From an uncultured Granulosicoccaceae bacterium (lineage in GTDB: Bacteria > Pseudomonadota > Gammaproteobacteria > Granulosicoccales > Granulosicoccaceae), in the NCBI GenBank assembly GCA_938045275.1, contig CALIMV010000044.1, forward strand, positions 1 through 38,026: DNA of 38,026 nucleotides. The letters run 5' to 3'. The translations under genes were made by a program, and so were the position numbers. Positions 7,893 through 16,771 of the stretch are shown here, piece by piece. Below the pieces are notes generated by a model. That model was not told where the DNA came from. It saw only the letters and a program-made list of their open reading frames with translations, and did no database searches. Positions within the stretch are counted from its first letter, which is position 1. Each line of letters starts with the position of its first letter.

Positions 7893-10673
7893 ATGCCACG
7901 TATCCAGCCATCAACGACCCTTCAGTTTGATCAAATAGATATCGAATCTGCACTCAGGCAGCTTGGCGATATGCAATCGGGTTGGTTCATGATCAAGGAT
8001 CGGGCACACCGTTTTCAGTATGTGAGTCAACGCTTCGCCGACACGCTTGGCCGTAATCGAGACGATATTATCGGCTATAACGATGTTGATATTGGTGTCT
8101 CTCATAAACTGCTATTTGGTGAACCTGAAAACGGTGTGCCGGGTGCGCGTACTCGAGATGAAGAGTGCATGTCGACGGGTATCCCATCACGAAACCTCGA
8201 CGGCCCTATCGATCTTGGTGAAGGGCGCTTCGATTCTATTCTGACAATACGCACACCGCTTTTCAATAAAAAAGGCAACGTTATCGGACTGATTATTCAA
8301 GCATTGGATCAGTCGGATGTGCGCGGACTCGAGAGTCAAATCGAGGCTGCAAACGTTACTGCATCGGTACTCGATAGCAAGCTCAGTACACTCGACCGCT
8401 TACTTGCTGAGCTGCTAATTTGCCACGATAGGAACGAACTGTGTCAGAAAATTACCGATACGCTGGTTTCTCAGACACTCGCAGATGGCGCGTATGTCGC
8501 CGTTCTACAAGAACCGGGTGACCATATGGAGCTCATTGCCGCAAGCGGCCGGAATCCAGAGCAACAACTGGGGCTAACCTACTGGCCTAATGAGGGATTA
8601 ATTGGAAAAGCATGGGCAACACGCGGCATGGTATACACCGATGATGCTGTTGCAAGCGGCGCAACCCAAACATTCGAAAAAACAACGCAGTTATGTGCGC
8701 TGCCCATTTGGGATGGTGATGAAGTCGTAGCGGTAATGTCTGCCACACTGTCAGACGAAGATGCTGCAACCTTAAGCACAGACATTCCCACTCTCGAACG
8801 CATTCTGACCATTTCAGGAATTGCTTTAGCTAATGCACGTCTTCTTCGAACTACACGCAAAGCACTGCAGCAATCAAGTACTCTGGCTGATGTTAGTCGT
8901 CAATTAGCCACAGTTGATGGACTGGAACAAGCCTGTGGCATAGTGTGCGATGCGATGATACACGCGCTGGATGTGTGTGCTACTGGCGCGGTATTGATGG
9001 ACGACACTGGTGAGGTTAGTAGCGTTGTATCGAGGCGAAGCGAAAGACCCAACGCGGCAGAGAAGTATTTACCGAACCTGCGACAGTTAGCCCGCCGCTG
9101 CTATGAAACTGGCGGCGCAATCAGTCAAGGTCCAGTTGATGATTCGGACGCAATTGCGTGCATTGCATCACCAGTTACCAGCGACGATGGTTGCAGCGCA
9201 TTCGCGTTGCCACTTTTGAAAGACGGCAAATTCATGGGCGTTTTATGCGTCGTAAAAACACCGAGTTGTCAGCCACTCGGTGCTGCTGAGCTTGACGTAC
9301 TCACCACCACTGCAAATCAACTCGGTACAACGCTTGAACGTCAAGAGCTGTCAATGGCGCTTCGTCACCAAGCCTTTCACGACCGCCTTACAAATCTGCC
9401 CAACCGACATCGGTTCGAATCTGATCTGCAAAACTTGCTTGACAACGGTGAAGCCGGTGCTCTTCTTTTCATAGACCTGGATGGTTTCAAGTACGTTAAC
9501 GATACATTAGGACATGGTACCGGCGACCAACTTCTGCATCTTGTTGCTGTTCGATTACAATCAAACCTGAAACCCGATGATATACCGGCTCGTATGGGTG
9601 GCGATGAGTTCACAGTGATTCTTCCAAACACCCGCGATACCAATGATGCACTGGACTGCGGCAGGCGTATTCTGACTGCGCTTGAAACATCGTTTTTGAT
9701 TGATAATCAACATATAAAAATAAGTGCCAGTGTCGGTGTAAGCCGCTTTCCTGAAGACGGAGATTCTGTCGACACTTTGCTACGCAACGCCGATGTTGCG
9801 ATGTATCAGGCCAAACAATCTGGCAGGGGACGCTTATTGAGTTTTAATGAGAGCATCGCCGAGGACATCAGAAACCGTACCCTGCTGCAAGCAGATCTGC
9901 AAATAGCAATCGAGCAGGATCAATTTGAATTATATTATCAGCCGCAGGTCTGCTGCCAGTCTGGACATGTTGATGGTGTCGAGGCGTTGTTACGCTGGAC
10001 GCACCCTAAACGCGGAATGGTATCACCGGCGGAATTTATCCCTGTTGCTGAACATGCTGGTCTGATCAACAACATTGGAAGTTGGGTTGTTAACCGCGCT
10101 TGCCAGCAAATCGGTGAATGGCAGGATACAAATCTACGCAGTCTGAGGGTGAGCATCAATATAGCAGCAACACAGTTTCAACAGGAAAACTTCTCAGACC
10201 AAGTGCTCAATGCTTTGGCACGTCATGGTGCCCCTGCCGATCAATTTGAAATCGAAGTGACCGAAAGCGTCATCATGAACGATGTCGCCACAGTTGTAAA
10301 AAGACTGAAAACTTTACGAGAGGCGGGTATACGTATAGCCATTGATGACTTTGGCACCGGCTACTCTTCTTTGAGTTATCTACAAGATCTGCCACTGGAT
10401 GTACTTAAGATAGACAGAGCTTTCGTTAGTCGCCTACAGGATGAACAATCGGATCAGTCGGTGGCAAACACTATTGTGCTGTTAGCTACTGGCCTCGGAC
10501 TTGATACTGTTGCTGAAGGTGTGGAAACGGTTGAACAGCGCGACGCCATTATTGCCATGGGTTGTAATATGATTCAAGGCTACTTTTACTCGCCACCGGT
10601 TTCAGCGAGCGAATTGCCAGCTGTGGTTGAACAGATTAACCCTAGTGCAGACAATGTGCGCCTAGCTGGTTAA
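7893..10673 (+). CDS. PAS-GAF-GAF-GGDEF-EAL cyclic di-GMP signalling protein
   Basis: This is a 926-residue cytosolic sensor predicted to make or break c-di-GMP. A PAS domain (about 15-140) is followed by a coiled linker, a GAF domain (about 170-315), a second GAF-like domain (about 335-480), GGDEF (about 490-655) and EAL (about 665-915). The cyclase signature is intact (GGDEF at 569-573). The phosphodiesterase residues also look complete: EAL 697-699, EVTES 788-792, IDDFGTGYSSL 817-827, K839 and E875. The product-inhibition site normally RxxD is KPDD (560-563), so feedback may be weak. There is no membrane segment. ATG 7893 has a poor ribosome-binding site, but the PAS domain starts shortly after it. 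The gene is monocistronic. Which activity dominates cannot be told from the sequence. Confidence 0.95.
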   Translation: MPRIQPSTTLQFDQIDIESALRQLGDMQSGWFMIKDRAHRFQYVSQRFADTLGRNRDDIIGYNDVDIGVSHKLLFGEPENGVPGARTRDEECMSTGIPSRNLDGPIDLGEGRFDSILTIRTPLFNKKGNVIGLIIQALDQSDVRGLESQIEAANVTASVLDSKLSTLDRLLAELLICHDRNELCQKITDTLVSQTLADGAYVAVLQEPGDHMELIAASGRNPEQQLGLTYWPNEGLIGKAWATRGMVYTDDAVASGATQTFEKTTQLCALPIWDGDEVVAVMSATLSDEDAATLSTDIPTLERILTISGIALANARLLRTTRKALQQSSTLADVSRQLATVDGLEQACGIVCDAMIHALDVCATGAVLMDDTGEVSSVVSRRSERPNAAEKYLPNLRQLARRCYETGGAISQGPVDDSDAIACIASPVTSDDGCSAFALPLLKDGKFMGVLCVVKTPSCQPLGAAELDVLTTTANQLGTTLERQELSMALRHQAFHDRLTNLPNRHRFESDLQNLLDNGEAGALLFIDLDGFKYVNDTLGHGTGDQLLHLVAVRLQSNLKPDDIPARMGGDEFTVILPNTRDTNDALDCGRRILTALETSFLIDNQHIKISASVGVSRFPEDGDSVDTLLRNADVAMYQAKQSGRGRLLSFNESIAEDIRNRTLLQADLQIAIEQDQFELYYQPQVCCQSGHVDGVEALLRWTHPKRGMVSPAEFIPVAEHAGLINNIGSWVVNRACQQIGEWQDTNLRSLRVSINIAATQFQQENFSDQVLNALARHGAPADQFEIEVTESVIMNDVATVVKRLKTLREAGIRIAIDDFGTGYSSLSYLQDLPLDVLKIDRAFVSRLQDEQSDQSVANTIVLLATGLGLDTVAEGVETVEQRDAIIAMGCNMIQGYFYSPPVSASELPAVVEQINPSADNVRLAG

Positions 10674-10699
10674 ACAGTACCAACTCAACGTAATTCGAA

Positions 10700-10752
10700 G
10701 CAATTTGTCTGTAGAATCTCTTATATAAACAAGACTGTTAGTGACAAATTGC
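10700..10752. terminator. Long-loop inverted repeat between convergent genes
   Basis: An exact 10-bp inverted repeat, GCAATTTGTC (10700-10709) and GACAAATTGC (10743-10752), is separated by 33 bases. Allowing a 2-base bulge it extends by ATTC/GAAT outside. It lies in the 138-base gap between the GGDEF/EAL gene and the oppositely directed DUF4159 gene. It may be a shared terminator, although no T-run follows, or a protein-binding site. Confidence 0.4.
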
Positions 10753-10811
10753 GAATCACTCTGTGACTGTTCATTCGGATACACAGCACTAACCGATGTA
10801 ATTTATATTTA

Positions 10812-11588
10812 TCAATGTGTCATTGAATAGATCACATAATTAAGCGCGAAACGGTACGCTAGCGCTGTCATTGGTTGCGGGTACCAAGGATCATCGGCAT
10901 GCTCCCATGCATCACCCATGTCCATATTAAAATTTATTGCAACTACCACTCGACCTTCGTCATCGAATATTGCACGCCAATGAGGCGTCGTACCCGGACG
11001 GTGTCCATTTCTGCCAGGAATTTGTATTCGCTGGTGTAGATCGTAATGGACATGCATAAGCTCGTGTTCATTCGGTAACTTCACTATCGGGCGATCTGGA
11101 AAAACACGCACCATTGATTCCATGAATATTGCCCACTCTTGCGCACCCCAGAAGTCATCGACTAACAGAAATCCACCCCGGTCGAGATATTCCCGCAAAA
11201 GTATCGCTTCCGCATCGCTCAAATACCATTGGCCCACCTCCACCGCGTATAGCCAGGGGTAATCGAAGATAGAATCGTCATTGAGCGTGATCAAGCGTCC
11301 CCCATCACCGTTATACTCAACGACTTTTCCATCAATCCGCGACAGTCGATTGATTCCCTGCATCAGATGGTGCTCAGCATCAGCATAGTCTGTACTCCAT
11401 GCGTCACCGCCACCACGTAGCGATCGGCGGCTACCGACAGCGTTGGTGTAAACCAGTCGAGCAAAGTGAAATTCTGCAGAAGGCGGCTCAACACGGGTAA
11501 CAACCGATTGAGCATGGGAATTATTGTGAACAGCAAGTACCAATAAAACCATACCTATGATGATGGAATGCAATTGTCTGCTGGTCAT
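10812..11588 (-). CDS. Exported DUF4159 domain protein
   Basis: This 258-residue protein has a signal peptide (hydrophobic residues about 8-20, cleavage near SHAQ-S, residue 27) and a DUF4159 domain filling the rest. Family hallmarks visible are FARLVYTNA at the domain start, the GDAWSTDYADAEHH stretch (residues 61-74), YPWLYAVEVGQWYLS and the GGFLLVDDFWGAQEW segment. The fold resembles a glutamine-amidotransferase-like or ThuA-like domain in family descriptions, but no enzymatic activity is established. ATG 11588 has GGAG eight bases upstream. DUF4159 proteins often sit beside MoxR/DUF58 membrane clusters. This one is alone, between two unrelated genes on the other strand, so its partner cannot be inferred. 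It probably acts in the periplasm. Confidence 0.85.
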   Translation of the reverse strand: MTSRQLHSIIIGMVLLVLAVHNNSHAQSVVTRVEPPSAEFHFARLVYTNAVGSRRSLRGGGDAWSTDYADAEHHLMQGINRLSRIDGKVVEYNGDGGRLITLNDDSIFDYPWLYAVEVGQWYLSDAEAILLREYLDRGGFLLVDDFWGAQEWAIFMESMVRVFPDRPIVKLPNEHELMHVHYDLHQRIQIPGRNGHRPGTTPHWRAIFDDEGRVVVAINFNMDMGDAWEHADDPWYPQPMTALAYRFALNYVIYSMTH

Positions 11589-11768
11589 GCGTGTAGCTCC
11601 GGTGCATGGAGATTAGTTATCATCCCACATGTTGGACACTGCATGTAAGTGCAAATTGCAATTGCGGTTGAAAACGAACTTTGTGGTAGTCAAGGTCACA
11701 ATATTTTCATAGGAATCGGCGAATTCGGGTTAATATGATTGAAAAATAGCCTTACAGAAACTATCACC

Positions 11769-12446
11769 ATGCTTTTACACTTGGTTCGTCATGGCCAAAC
11801 TAATTGGAACGCCGAGCGCCGAATTCAGGGCCAGCTAGACTCCGAACTCGATGACACAGGTATCGAGCAAGCGCGCCAGCGCGGCAAAGACTTCACCGCC
11901 ACCCAGTTTGCGGCCATTTACTCCAGTAGCAGCCTTAGAACTCGGCAAACCACTGAGCATATTCTTGGCAATCGGAAGAATCTTCAGCCCGAGAATCATA
12001 GTGATGATCTGATAAATTCAGTAACGTATATGGACGAACTGAGGGAAGTCTGTCTGGGTGTATGGGAGGGACAATTATGGAGTGATATCGCGGCGACCTA
12101 TCCTGACATGGTAGATGCTCACATAAAAGCTGCTGATCATTTTTTCGTGGAAGGGGCTGAGTCCTCCTTTCAAACCCAAGATCGCGGTATCAAAGCGATT
12201 GAATCAATCATAAAACTTCAGGAAAATGCAGCGCACACCGATGCTACTGATGAGGTGTTAATAGTGAGCCACGGGGCGATAATGAAAAAAATACTCGCCT
12301 ACTACCTGAATGTACCTTTAACATCGCTACATGCCCTCCCGTCCCTGCCCAACTGTGCACACTGCATTATTGATGTTAACGAACAACAACGAAAAGTCAT
12401 TCAAATAGCAGGGGTTCCTACTGAACAAACCGAGTGGCATAACTAA
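11769..12446 (+). CDS. Histidine phosphatase family protein (phosphoglycerate-mutase-like)
   Basis: This 225-residue cytosolic phosphatase belongs to the RHG superfamily. The catalytic motif is HLVRHGQTNWNAERR at the N-terminus (residues 4-18), with the phospho-accepting histidine in RHGQ. The second catalytic histidine is in VLIVSHGAIMKKI near residue 168. The acid residue region MDELREVCLGVWEG is also typical of the GpmB/CobC-like branch. TTG 11739 is an in-frame alternative adding ten residues. ATG 11769 is preferred because the beta strand with RHG normally starts right after the initiator. Substrates in this branch vary widely (phosphosugars, alpha-ribazole phosphate, phosphoserine). No cobalamin or serine gene is next to it, so the substrate is left open. 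Confidence 0.88.
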   Translation: MLLHLVRHGQTNWNAERRIQGQLDSELDDTGIEQARQRGKDFTATQFAAIYSSSSLRTRQTTEHILGNRKNLQPENHSDDLINSVTYMDELREVCLGVWEGQLWSDIAATYPDMVDAHIKAADHFFVEGAESSFQTQDRGIKAIESIIKLQENAAHTDATDEVLIVSHGAIMKKILAYYLNVPLTSLHALPSLPNCAHCIIDVNEQQRKVIQIAGVPTEQTEWHN

Positions 12447-12541
12447 TCACGCTCTGTGCCGACAATCGTAGCCTGTTTTCTGGTTAGTGTATTTTGGAAA
12501 TAACTCAATCGTTCAAGGCGCTAAAGAACGCATGGTTTGCA

Positions 12542-13816
12542 CTAGAGCTTAAACGGAATGTAAAGCGCCAGATCAGTCCAAAGATAAAGTAGTACCACGA
12601 TTAGCACCATCAACATCAAAAAAGGCCATACGCCCCGCGATACGTCAACGAGTTTGGCGTTTGCAACCGATTGAATGACATACAGGTTCAAGCCGACCGG
12701 TGGTGTGATTAGTGCGCACTCGACCATAATGACCATGTATATACCAAACCATATCGGATCAAATCCAAGGGTCATTGCGGCTGGCAGCAATACCGGCGTC
12801 ATAATCAGAACCATTGACAGTGCTTCAAAGACAAGCCCCATCAACAGGAGCACAATACTGACGACCAGAATAAAGGCAAGTGGTGTGTGAATGTGTTCAC
12901 CGATAAACATCGATATATCTTGAGGTATACGGTATAACGCAATCGCCTTGCCGAAGATCTTGGCGCCAGCCACAATTAAAAGTATCGCAACCGTTGTGAC
13001 CATTGCCTCGAAAACCGCCGCACAAAAGTCGGCCACAGTTAATGTACGAAGAAAAACGACAACAATAAAAAGCGCCGCAGCGAAACCAACTGCTGCTGCC
13101 TCGGTTGGCGTAAAGGCACCAGAGTAGATTCCACCGATAATCAGTAGTGCAAGCGCAAGCGACGGAAAGGCGCGAAGTGTCAGTTTCCAACGCACTGCAG
13201 GGTCGCTCTTTTTACTGGTGGCATTAGGTTGAAAAAAACGCGCATGCAACATTGAAAAAACAACGAAAAATGCCACCAACATAAGCCCCGGGCCTACGCC
13301 TGCAAGGAACAACGCAATCACAGACTCTTCAGTTATAAAGCCATAAACAATCATCGGGATAGACGGTGGTATGAGTATGCCGAGTGTGCCGCCGGCAGCG
13401 AGCAGACCGTAAACAAACCGCCGGTCATAACCGCGACTGATCATTTCTGGTATGGCCACGGTTCCAATGGTTGCGGCGGTTGCCACCGATGATCCTGAAA
13501 TGGCTGCAAACACGCCACAGGAGAGAATGGTCGCAACCGCAAGTCCACCTGGCCAGTGACCAACCCAGGCATTAACTGCGTTGAATAGATCTGCTCCAAC
13601 TCCAGCTTTGAGCAACACATTGGACATAAGTAGAAACAACGGCACGGCAAGCAGTATGAAACCGTCGAGCGTTGATAGTATTGCCTGTGGTGCCATCAGA
13701 GGCGAGAAGCCGCCGACAATCAACATGCCCAAACCCAATGTGCCAAGCGCCAGTGCCACAGGTACCCGGGCCAACAGCAAGGTGAACAGGCAAGCTAAAA
13801 TAATGATGACTGTCAT
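12542..13816 (-). CDS. dctM: TRAP transporter large permease, DctM type (system 2)
   Basis: This is the 424-residue large subunit of the second TRAP importer. The paired family signatures are present: GILIPPSIPMIVYG in the first half and ALITPPVGLNLYVI near the C-terminus. Membrane helices run throughout. The frame is open 32 residues further upstream, but ATG 13816 starts exactly where DctM proteins begin and lies one base after the dctQ stop (13818-13820), so coupling is likely. It is the last gene of dctP-dctQ-dctM. The sequence is clearly diverged from the DctM at 3741-5051, so this is an independent system and not a recent duplicate. Confidence 0.95.
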   Translation of the reverse strand: MTVIIILACLFTLLLARVPVALALGTLGLGMLIVGGFSPLMAPQAILSTLDGFILLAVPLFLLMSNVLLKAGVGADLFNAVNAWVGHWPGGLAVATILSCGVFAAISGSSVATAATIGTVAIPEMISRGYDRRFVYGLLAAGGTLGILIPPSIPMIVYGFITEESVIALFLAGVGPGLMLVAFFVVFSMLHARFFQPNATSKKSDPAVRWKLTLRAFPSLALALLIIGGIYSGAFTPTEAAAVGFAAALFIVVVFLRTLTVADFCAAVFEAMVTTVAILLIVAGAKIFGKAIALYRIPQDISMFIGEHIHTPLAFILVVSIVLLLMGLVFEALSMVLIMTPVLLPAAMTLGFDPIWFGIYMVIMVECALITPPVGLNLYVIQSVANAKLVDVSRGVWPFLMLMVLIVVLLYLWTDLALYIPFKL

Positions 13817-13817
13817 G

Positions 13818-14300
13818 CTATTGTGTAGAGTCTGACGAACGACAGCTGCTAAAAAATTCAGTGACAGATTGAATGAAGAGCAGAAAGAATCCGACTGGGA
13901 TAGAAAGTTCACTAATCCAGATAGGAATGTTTAGCATGCTACCAGTGGTTCGACCGCGTTGAAACGAGTCAAAAAATATCTCGAACCCGTACCATGCCAC
14001 CACCACCGAGAACAATGCAATTACCATCATAACGAAGGCTTGCAATAGCCGTTGCCCTTTAGCGGGAAGTAATCGCGCAATGGCATCGACCTGAATGTGG
14101 CGACCCGCCGCCAGTAACCAAGGCATGGCCAACATGCAACCCCAAATTAAACACAACTGAGATAGTTCGGCAGCCCAAATAGTTGGTTTGGTAAAGAAGT
14201 AGCGAGCAATCACCTCAAAAGTCAGCATCGCACCGGATGCTACAAAGAGTGTCGCTGCAGCCCACGCACCTGCTCGCAAAATAGCCTGAAATTGTGCCAT
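13818..14300 (-). CDS. dctQ: TRAP transporter small permease, DctQ type (system 2)
   Basis: This is a four-helix DctQ subunit of about 160 residues from ATG 14300. The first helix ends in the typical FEVIARYFF phrase. The middle has the usual QLCLIWGCMLAMPWLLAAGRHIQVDA pattern split across a helix and a loop; the AGRHI segment is characteristic of DctQ. A GTG at 14342 gives a version 14 residues longer. GGAG lies 13 bases before that GTG, while ATG 14300 has no visible Shine-Dalgarno, so the start is unsettled. It sits between dctP (with a 7-bp hairpin in the gap) and dctM. Confidence 0.9.
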   Translation of the reverse strand: MAQFQAILRAGAWAAATLFVASGAMLTFEVIARYFFTKPTIWAAELSQLCLIWGCMLAMPWLLAAGRHIQVDAIARLLPAKGQRLLQAFVMMVIALFSVVVAWYGFEIFFDSFQRGRTTGSMLNIPIWISELSIPVGFFLLFIQSVTEFFSSCRSSDSTQ

Positions 14301-14356
14301 GGAATAATTAATAACGACAATGTTTCGATTCTGCCGAGTCACGACAGCAAGTATGC

Positions 14357-14377
14357 TCCGGGTCTATCAAACCCGGA
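14357..14377 (-). promoter_or_regulatory. Intercistronic hairpin between dctP and dctQ (system 2)
   Basis: A perfect 7-bp stem (TCCGGGT 14357-14363, ACCCGGA 14371-14377) with a 7-base loop lies in the gap after the dctP stop. No T-run follows on the minus strand. Hairpins here are common in binding-protein-dependent transport operons. They protect the upstream message from 3' decay so that more binding protein than permease is made. That role is inferred from position. Confidence 0.55.
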
Positions 14378-14391
14378 ACATTGCCCTTTGA

Positions 14392-15387
14392 TTAAAGGTT
14401 TTGCGCAGCCTTTAGCAATTGCGCTCCAAGCTCACCCGCGTTTGACTGATACGCATCATAGACTGGCTGACTAGACGCTTTCCAAGCCTCCAGCTCTTCC
14501 GCACTGGGTTGATAGACTGTCATGCCCTGCTCCTCTGCAGCAGCATAAGCGTCTGCTTCAATGTCACTGACGCGGTTGCGTACATCTGCCTCGGCGTTTG
14601 CGGCGGCAGTACTGATAACAGCTTTGTGTTCATCGGACAACGAATTCCAGAATTCAGTGTTAACGACAACCACAAATTCAATATCAGCATGATTAGTGAT
14701 AGTAATGGTATCCATCACTTCCCACAATTTACGTGACTTGACACCGGACACACCGGTCATACCAATATCTACTGTGCCACGTTGGTAAGCTAAATACTGC
14801 TCTGACCCGGAAATCAAAGTTGGTGCACCGCCAGTCGCTGTAACAAAATCACCCAGCGTTTTGCCAAACACACGAACCTTCTTGCCTTTCATGTCATCCG
14901 GTGTTTTAACGGCGCCATCTTTGGAAAGCATAATCGCTCCGCCGTATGCCTGCCACCACAATACAGTTGAGCCAGTGCCTTCAATTGCTTTGTCGATAGG
15001 GTCTCGTATCGGCGAACCCTTAGCAACGGCGGCGTTGACTTTCTCGGCGGTATCGAATAAAAACGGCTGATAAAAAATGTCTACAGCTGGTATATCGCCT
15101 ACATAGCGGGTTAACGAAGCAACACCCATTTCAAGTGCACCAGAGCCAACAGCTGCGGGCACTTCTTTGTCTTTGTAGAGCTGAGCGGAATCGTAAACCT
15201 CTACCTCTATTGCACCGTCTGAGTTTTTTTCCACCTCTTCCTCGAACATAACGAGGTTCTGCCCAAGATGGCTCTTCAATGGCAGTTGTAGTGAAATTCG
15301 CAATGTGACGTCTGCTGCGAGTGCATTGACAGACAATACTGCACTAAGTGCCGTTGCTGCCGCGGTATTTATGACCAAATGTCTCAA
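14392..15387 (-). CDS. dctP: TRAP transporter substrate-binding protein, DctP type (system 2)
   Basis: This is a periplasmic binding protein of about 331 residues for the second TRAP importer. The best start is TTG 15387. GGAGG lies seven bases upstream, and the product then opens with a proper signal peptide (MRHLV, hydrophobic core, cleavage near NALA-AD at residue 24). A frame extending to 15444 would put a polar, unlikely leader before the signal peptide. The carboxylate-clamping arginine of the family is present in GKKVRVFG (Arg172). The downstream phrase LISGSEQYLAYQRGTVDIG is typical of DctP proteins for C4-dicarboxylates and related acids. The divergent neighbour is a hydroxyacid-type dehydrogenase, which supports an organic-acid ligand. 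Confidence 0.93.
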   Translation of the reverse strand: MRHLVINTAAATALSAVLSVNALAADVTLRISLQLPLKSHLGQNLVMFEEEVEKNSDGAIEVEVYDSAQLYKDKEVPAAVGSGALEMGVASLTRYVGDIPAVDIFYQPFLFDTAEKVNAAVAKGSPIRDPIDKAIEGTGSTVLWWQAYGGAIMLSKDGAVKTPDDMKGKKVRVFGKTLGDFVTATGGAPTLISGSEQYLAYQRGTVDIGMTGVSGVKSRKLWEVMDTITITNHADIEFVVVVNTEFWNSLSDEHKAVISTAAANAEADVRNRVSDIEADAYAAAEEQGMTVYQPSAEELEAWKASSQPVYDAYQSNAGELGAQLLKAAQNL

Positions 15388-15718
15388 AGGGCCTTCCTCC
15401 AGTGTTAAGCCAAATAAATAGCATGCCGCATTTTCGATGGACAAACAACCATTAATCAGAGTAGGAATATTCTATTTACCATGGACAGACCGACAAATTG
15501 GGTACCTTCCTTTGAACCGTAGATTCAAGTTGACTCGATTGCACATAAGAGTAGGTTAATAAGCGCTATTACTGTCGTTGGTCTTGCTGATCATTTTTTA
15601 CGAAGACGGTGTACTATTTAATTTCAACAATCCGCCGGTTGCACGATTGCGATAGTCGCAGATAACGTTGAATCGCACACGTTTATAGCAGAACAACATG
15701 GCAGGAATTAAAAATTAA
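15388..15718. promoter_or_regulatory. Divergent control region of TRAP system 2 and the dehydrogenase
   Basis: This 331-base gap must carry promoters for both directions. The clearest structure is TGCGA-TAG-TCGCA (15648-15660), a perfect 5-bp inverted repeat flanked by GAT on both sides, 59 bases before the dehydrogenase ATG. It is a reasonable operator candidate. A pair of ATGGACA-A/G-AC direct repeats (near 15437 and 15481) is also present but may be chance. No regulator gene is adjacent. Confidence 0.35.
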
Positions 15719-16771
15719 ATGACGGATATATACTCAGCCGATTCATTAATCAGATTTGCAAAACAAGTGCTCGAAGCCAATGGAATGCAACAAGACATGG
15801 CACAAGACGTTGCCGACGTTTTGGTCGAAGGTGATCTGCTCGGTCACAACACGCACGGTCTCGCCTTGCTGACGCCTTACATAGCCGTGTTAAAAAACGG
15901 CCATATGCAAGGCGCTGGTCAGATAGATGTTGTAAGTGAACGAGCGGCCGTTGCAACATGGGATGGTGGTTATCTCCCAGGTCCATGGCTGATTCGTCGT
16001 GGGCTCGATTGGGCTCAGACTGTAGCCAAAGAATTTGGAACTGCAACGCTTGTTATTAAGAGGAGCAGCCATATCGCAGCACTGGCCGCCTACCTTGAAC
16101 AGCCGGCGCGCGATGGCTTTATGGTGCAGTTGATGTGCAGCGACCCATTCGTTGCAAGCGTGGCACCGTTTGGTGGTACTGAACCATTGTTCACTCCAAA
16201 CCCAATGAGCTACGGTATACCAACGAAAAACGATCCGATCATGATTGATATCTCTGCCTCTATTACAACCAATGCCATGACCAGTAGATTACACGGTAGC
16301 GACAAACAAGGAAAACATAAGTGGTGGCTCGATGCGACAGGTTCCCCTACCACAGACCCATCTGTACTTGAGACTGATCCACCCGGCACCCTGATGCCAT
16401 TAGGCGGTATCGACGCTGGTCACAAAGGCTTTTCACTGGGCTTATTTGTTGAATCCATGACTGCAGGGTTATCAGGCCACGGTCGTGCAGACGATGTAGC
16501 AGGCTGGGGAGCAACAGTGTATTTACAGTTAACCGATTGTGATGCGTTTGGTGGAGCGTCTGAATTCGAACGGCAAATGCAGTGGCTGGTCGATCACAGT
16601 ATGGCTAACAAGCCAATCAATCAAGATTCACCTGTGCGCGTGCCGGGACAGCGTGCGATTGCACGCAAGGCAGAGCAATTGCGTTGTGGCGTCAGCTTGC
16701 ACGATACCATTGTGCCTGCGCTTAAAATACTCAGCGAAGCCAATAATATTGCAATGCCTGATCAGATTTAA
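15719..16771 (+). CDS. Malate/L-lactate (Ldh_2) family NAD(P)-dependent dehydrogenase
   Basis: This 350-residue cytosolic oxidoreductase belongs to the Ldh_2 family, which includes malate, L-lactate, ureidoglycolate, sulfolactate and delta-1-piperideine-2-carboxylate enzymes. The catalytic region appears as GDLLGHNTHGL (about residues 38-48). The nucleotide-binding segment includes GGTEPLFTPNPMSYGIP. The late motif LGGIDAGHKGFSLGLFVE is highly typical. ATG 15719 has AGGA about 11 bases upstream. It is transcribed away from TRAP operon 2, so uptake and oxidation of a 2-hydroxy acid (or reduction of a 2-keto acid) probably work together. The exact substrate within the family cannot be chosen from the sequence. 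Confidence 0.92.
   Translation: MTDIYSADSLIRFAKQVLEANGMQQDMAQDVADVLVEGDLLGHNTHGLALLTPYIAVLKNGHMQGAGQIDVVSERAAVATWDGGYLPGPWLIRRGLDWAQTVAKEFGTATLVIKRSSHIAALAAYLEQPARDGFMVQLMCSDPFVASVAPFGGTEPLFTPNPMSYGIPTKNDPIMIDISASITTNAMTSRLHGSDKQGKHKWWLDATGSPTTDPSVLETDPPGTLMPLGGIDAGHKGFSLGLFVESMTAGLSGHGRADDVAGWGATVYLQLTDCDAFGGASEFERQMQWLVDHSMANKPINQDSPVRVPGQRAIARKAEQLRCGVSLHDTIVPALKILSEANNIAMPDQI

Noticed and set aside
9412-9421. GGTTCGAATC, resembling a tRNA T-arm (also at 34720-34729)
   Set aside because: Both occurrences lie inside conserved protein-coding sequence, and no acceptor stem or anticodon arm can be assembled around them.
9377-9643. Minus-strand frames within the GGDEF/EAL gene
   Set aside because: They lie under conserved catalytic motifs of the plus-strand gene and have no family features or ribosome-binding sites.
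15437-15490. Direct repeat ATGGACA-A/G-AC in the TRAP 2 control region
   Set aside because: Two copies of nine near-identical bases can occur by chance; spacing and conservation are unknown, so I did not call an operator.
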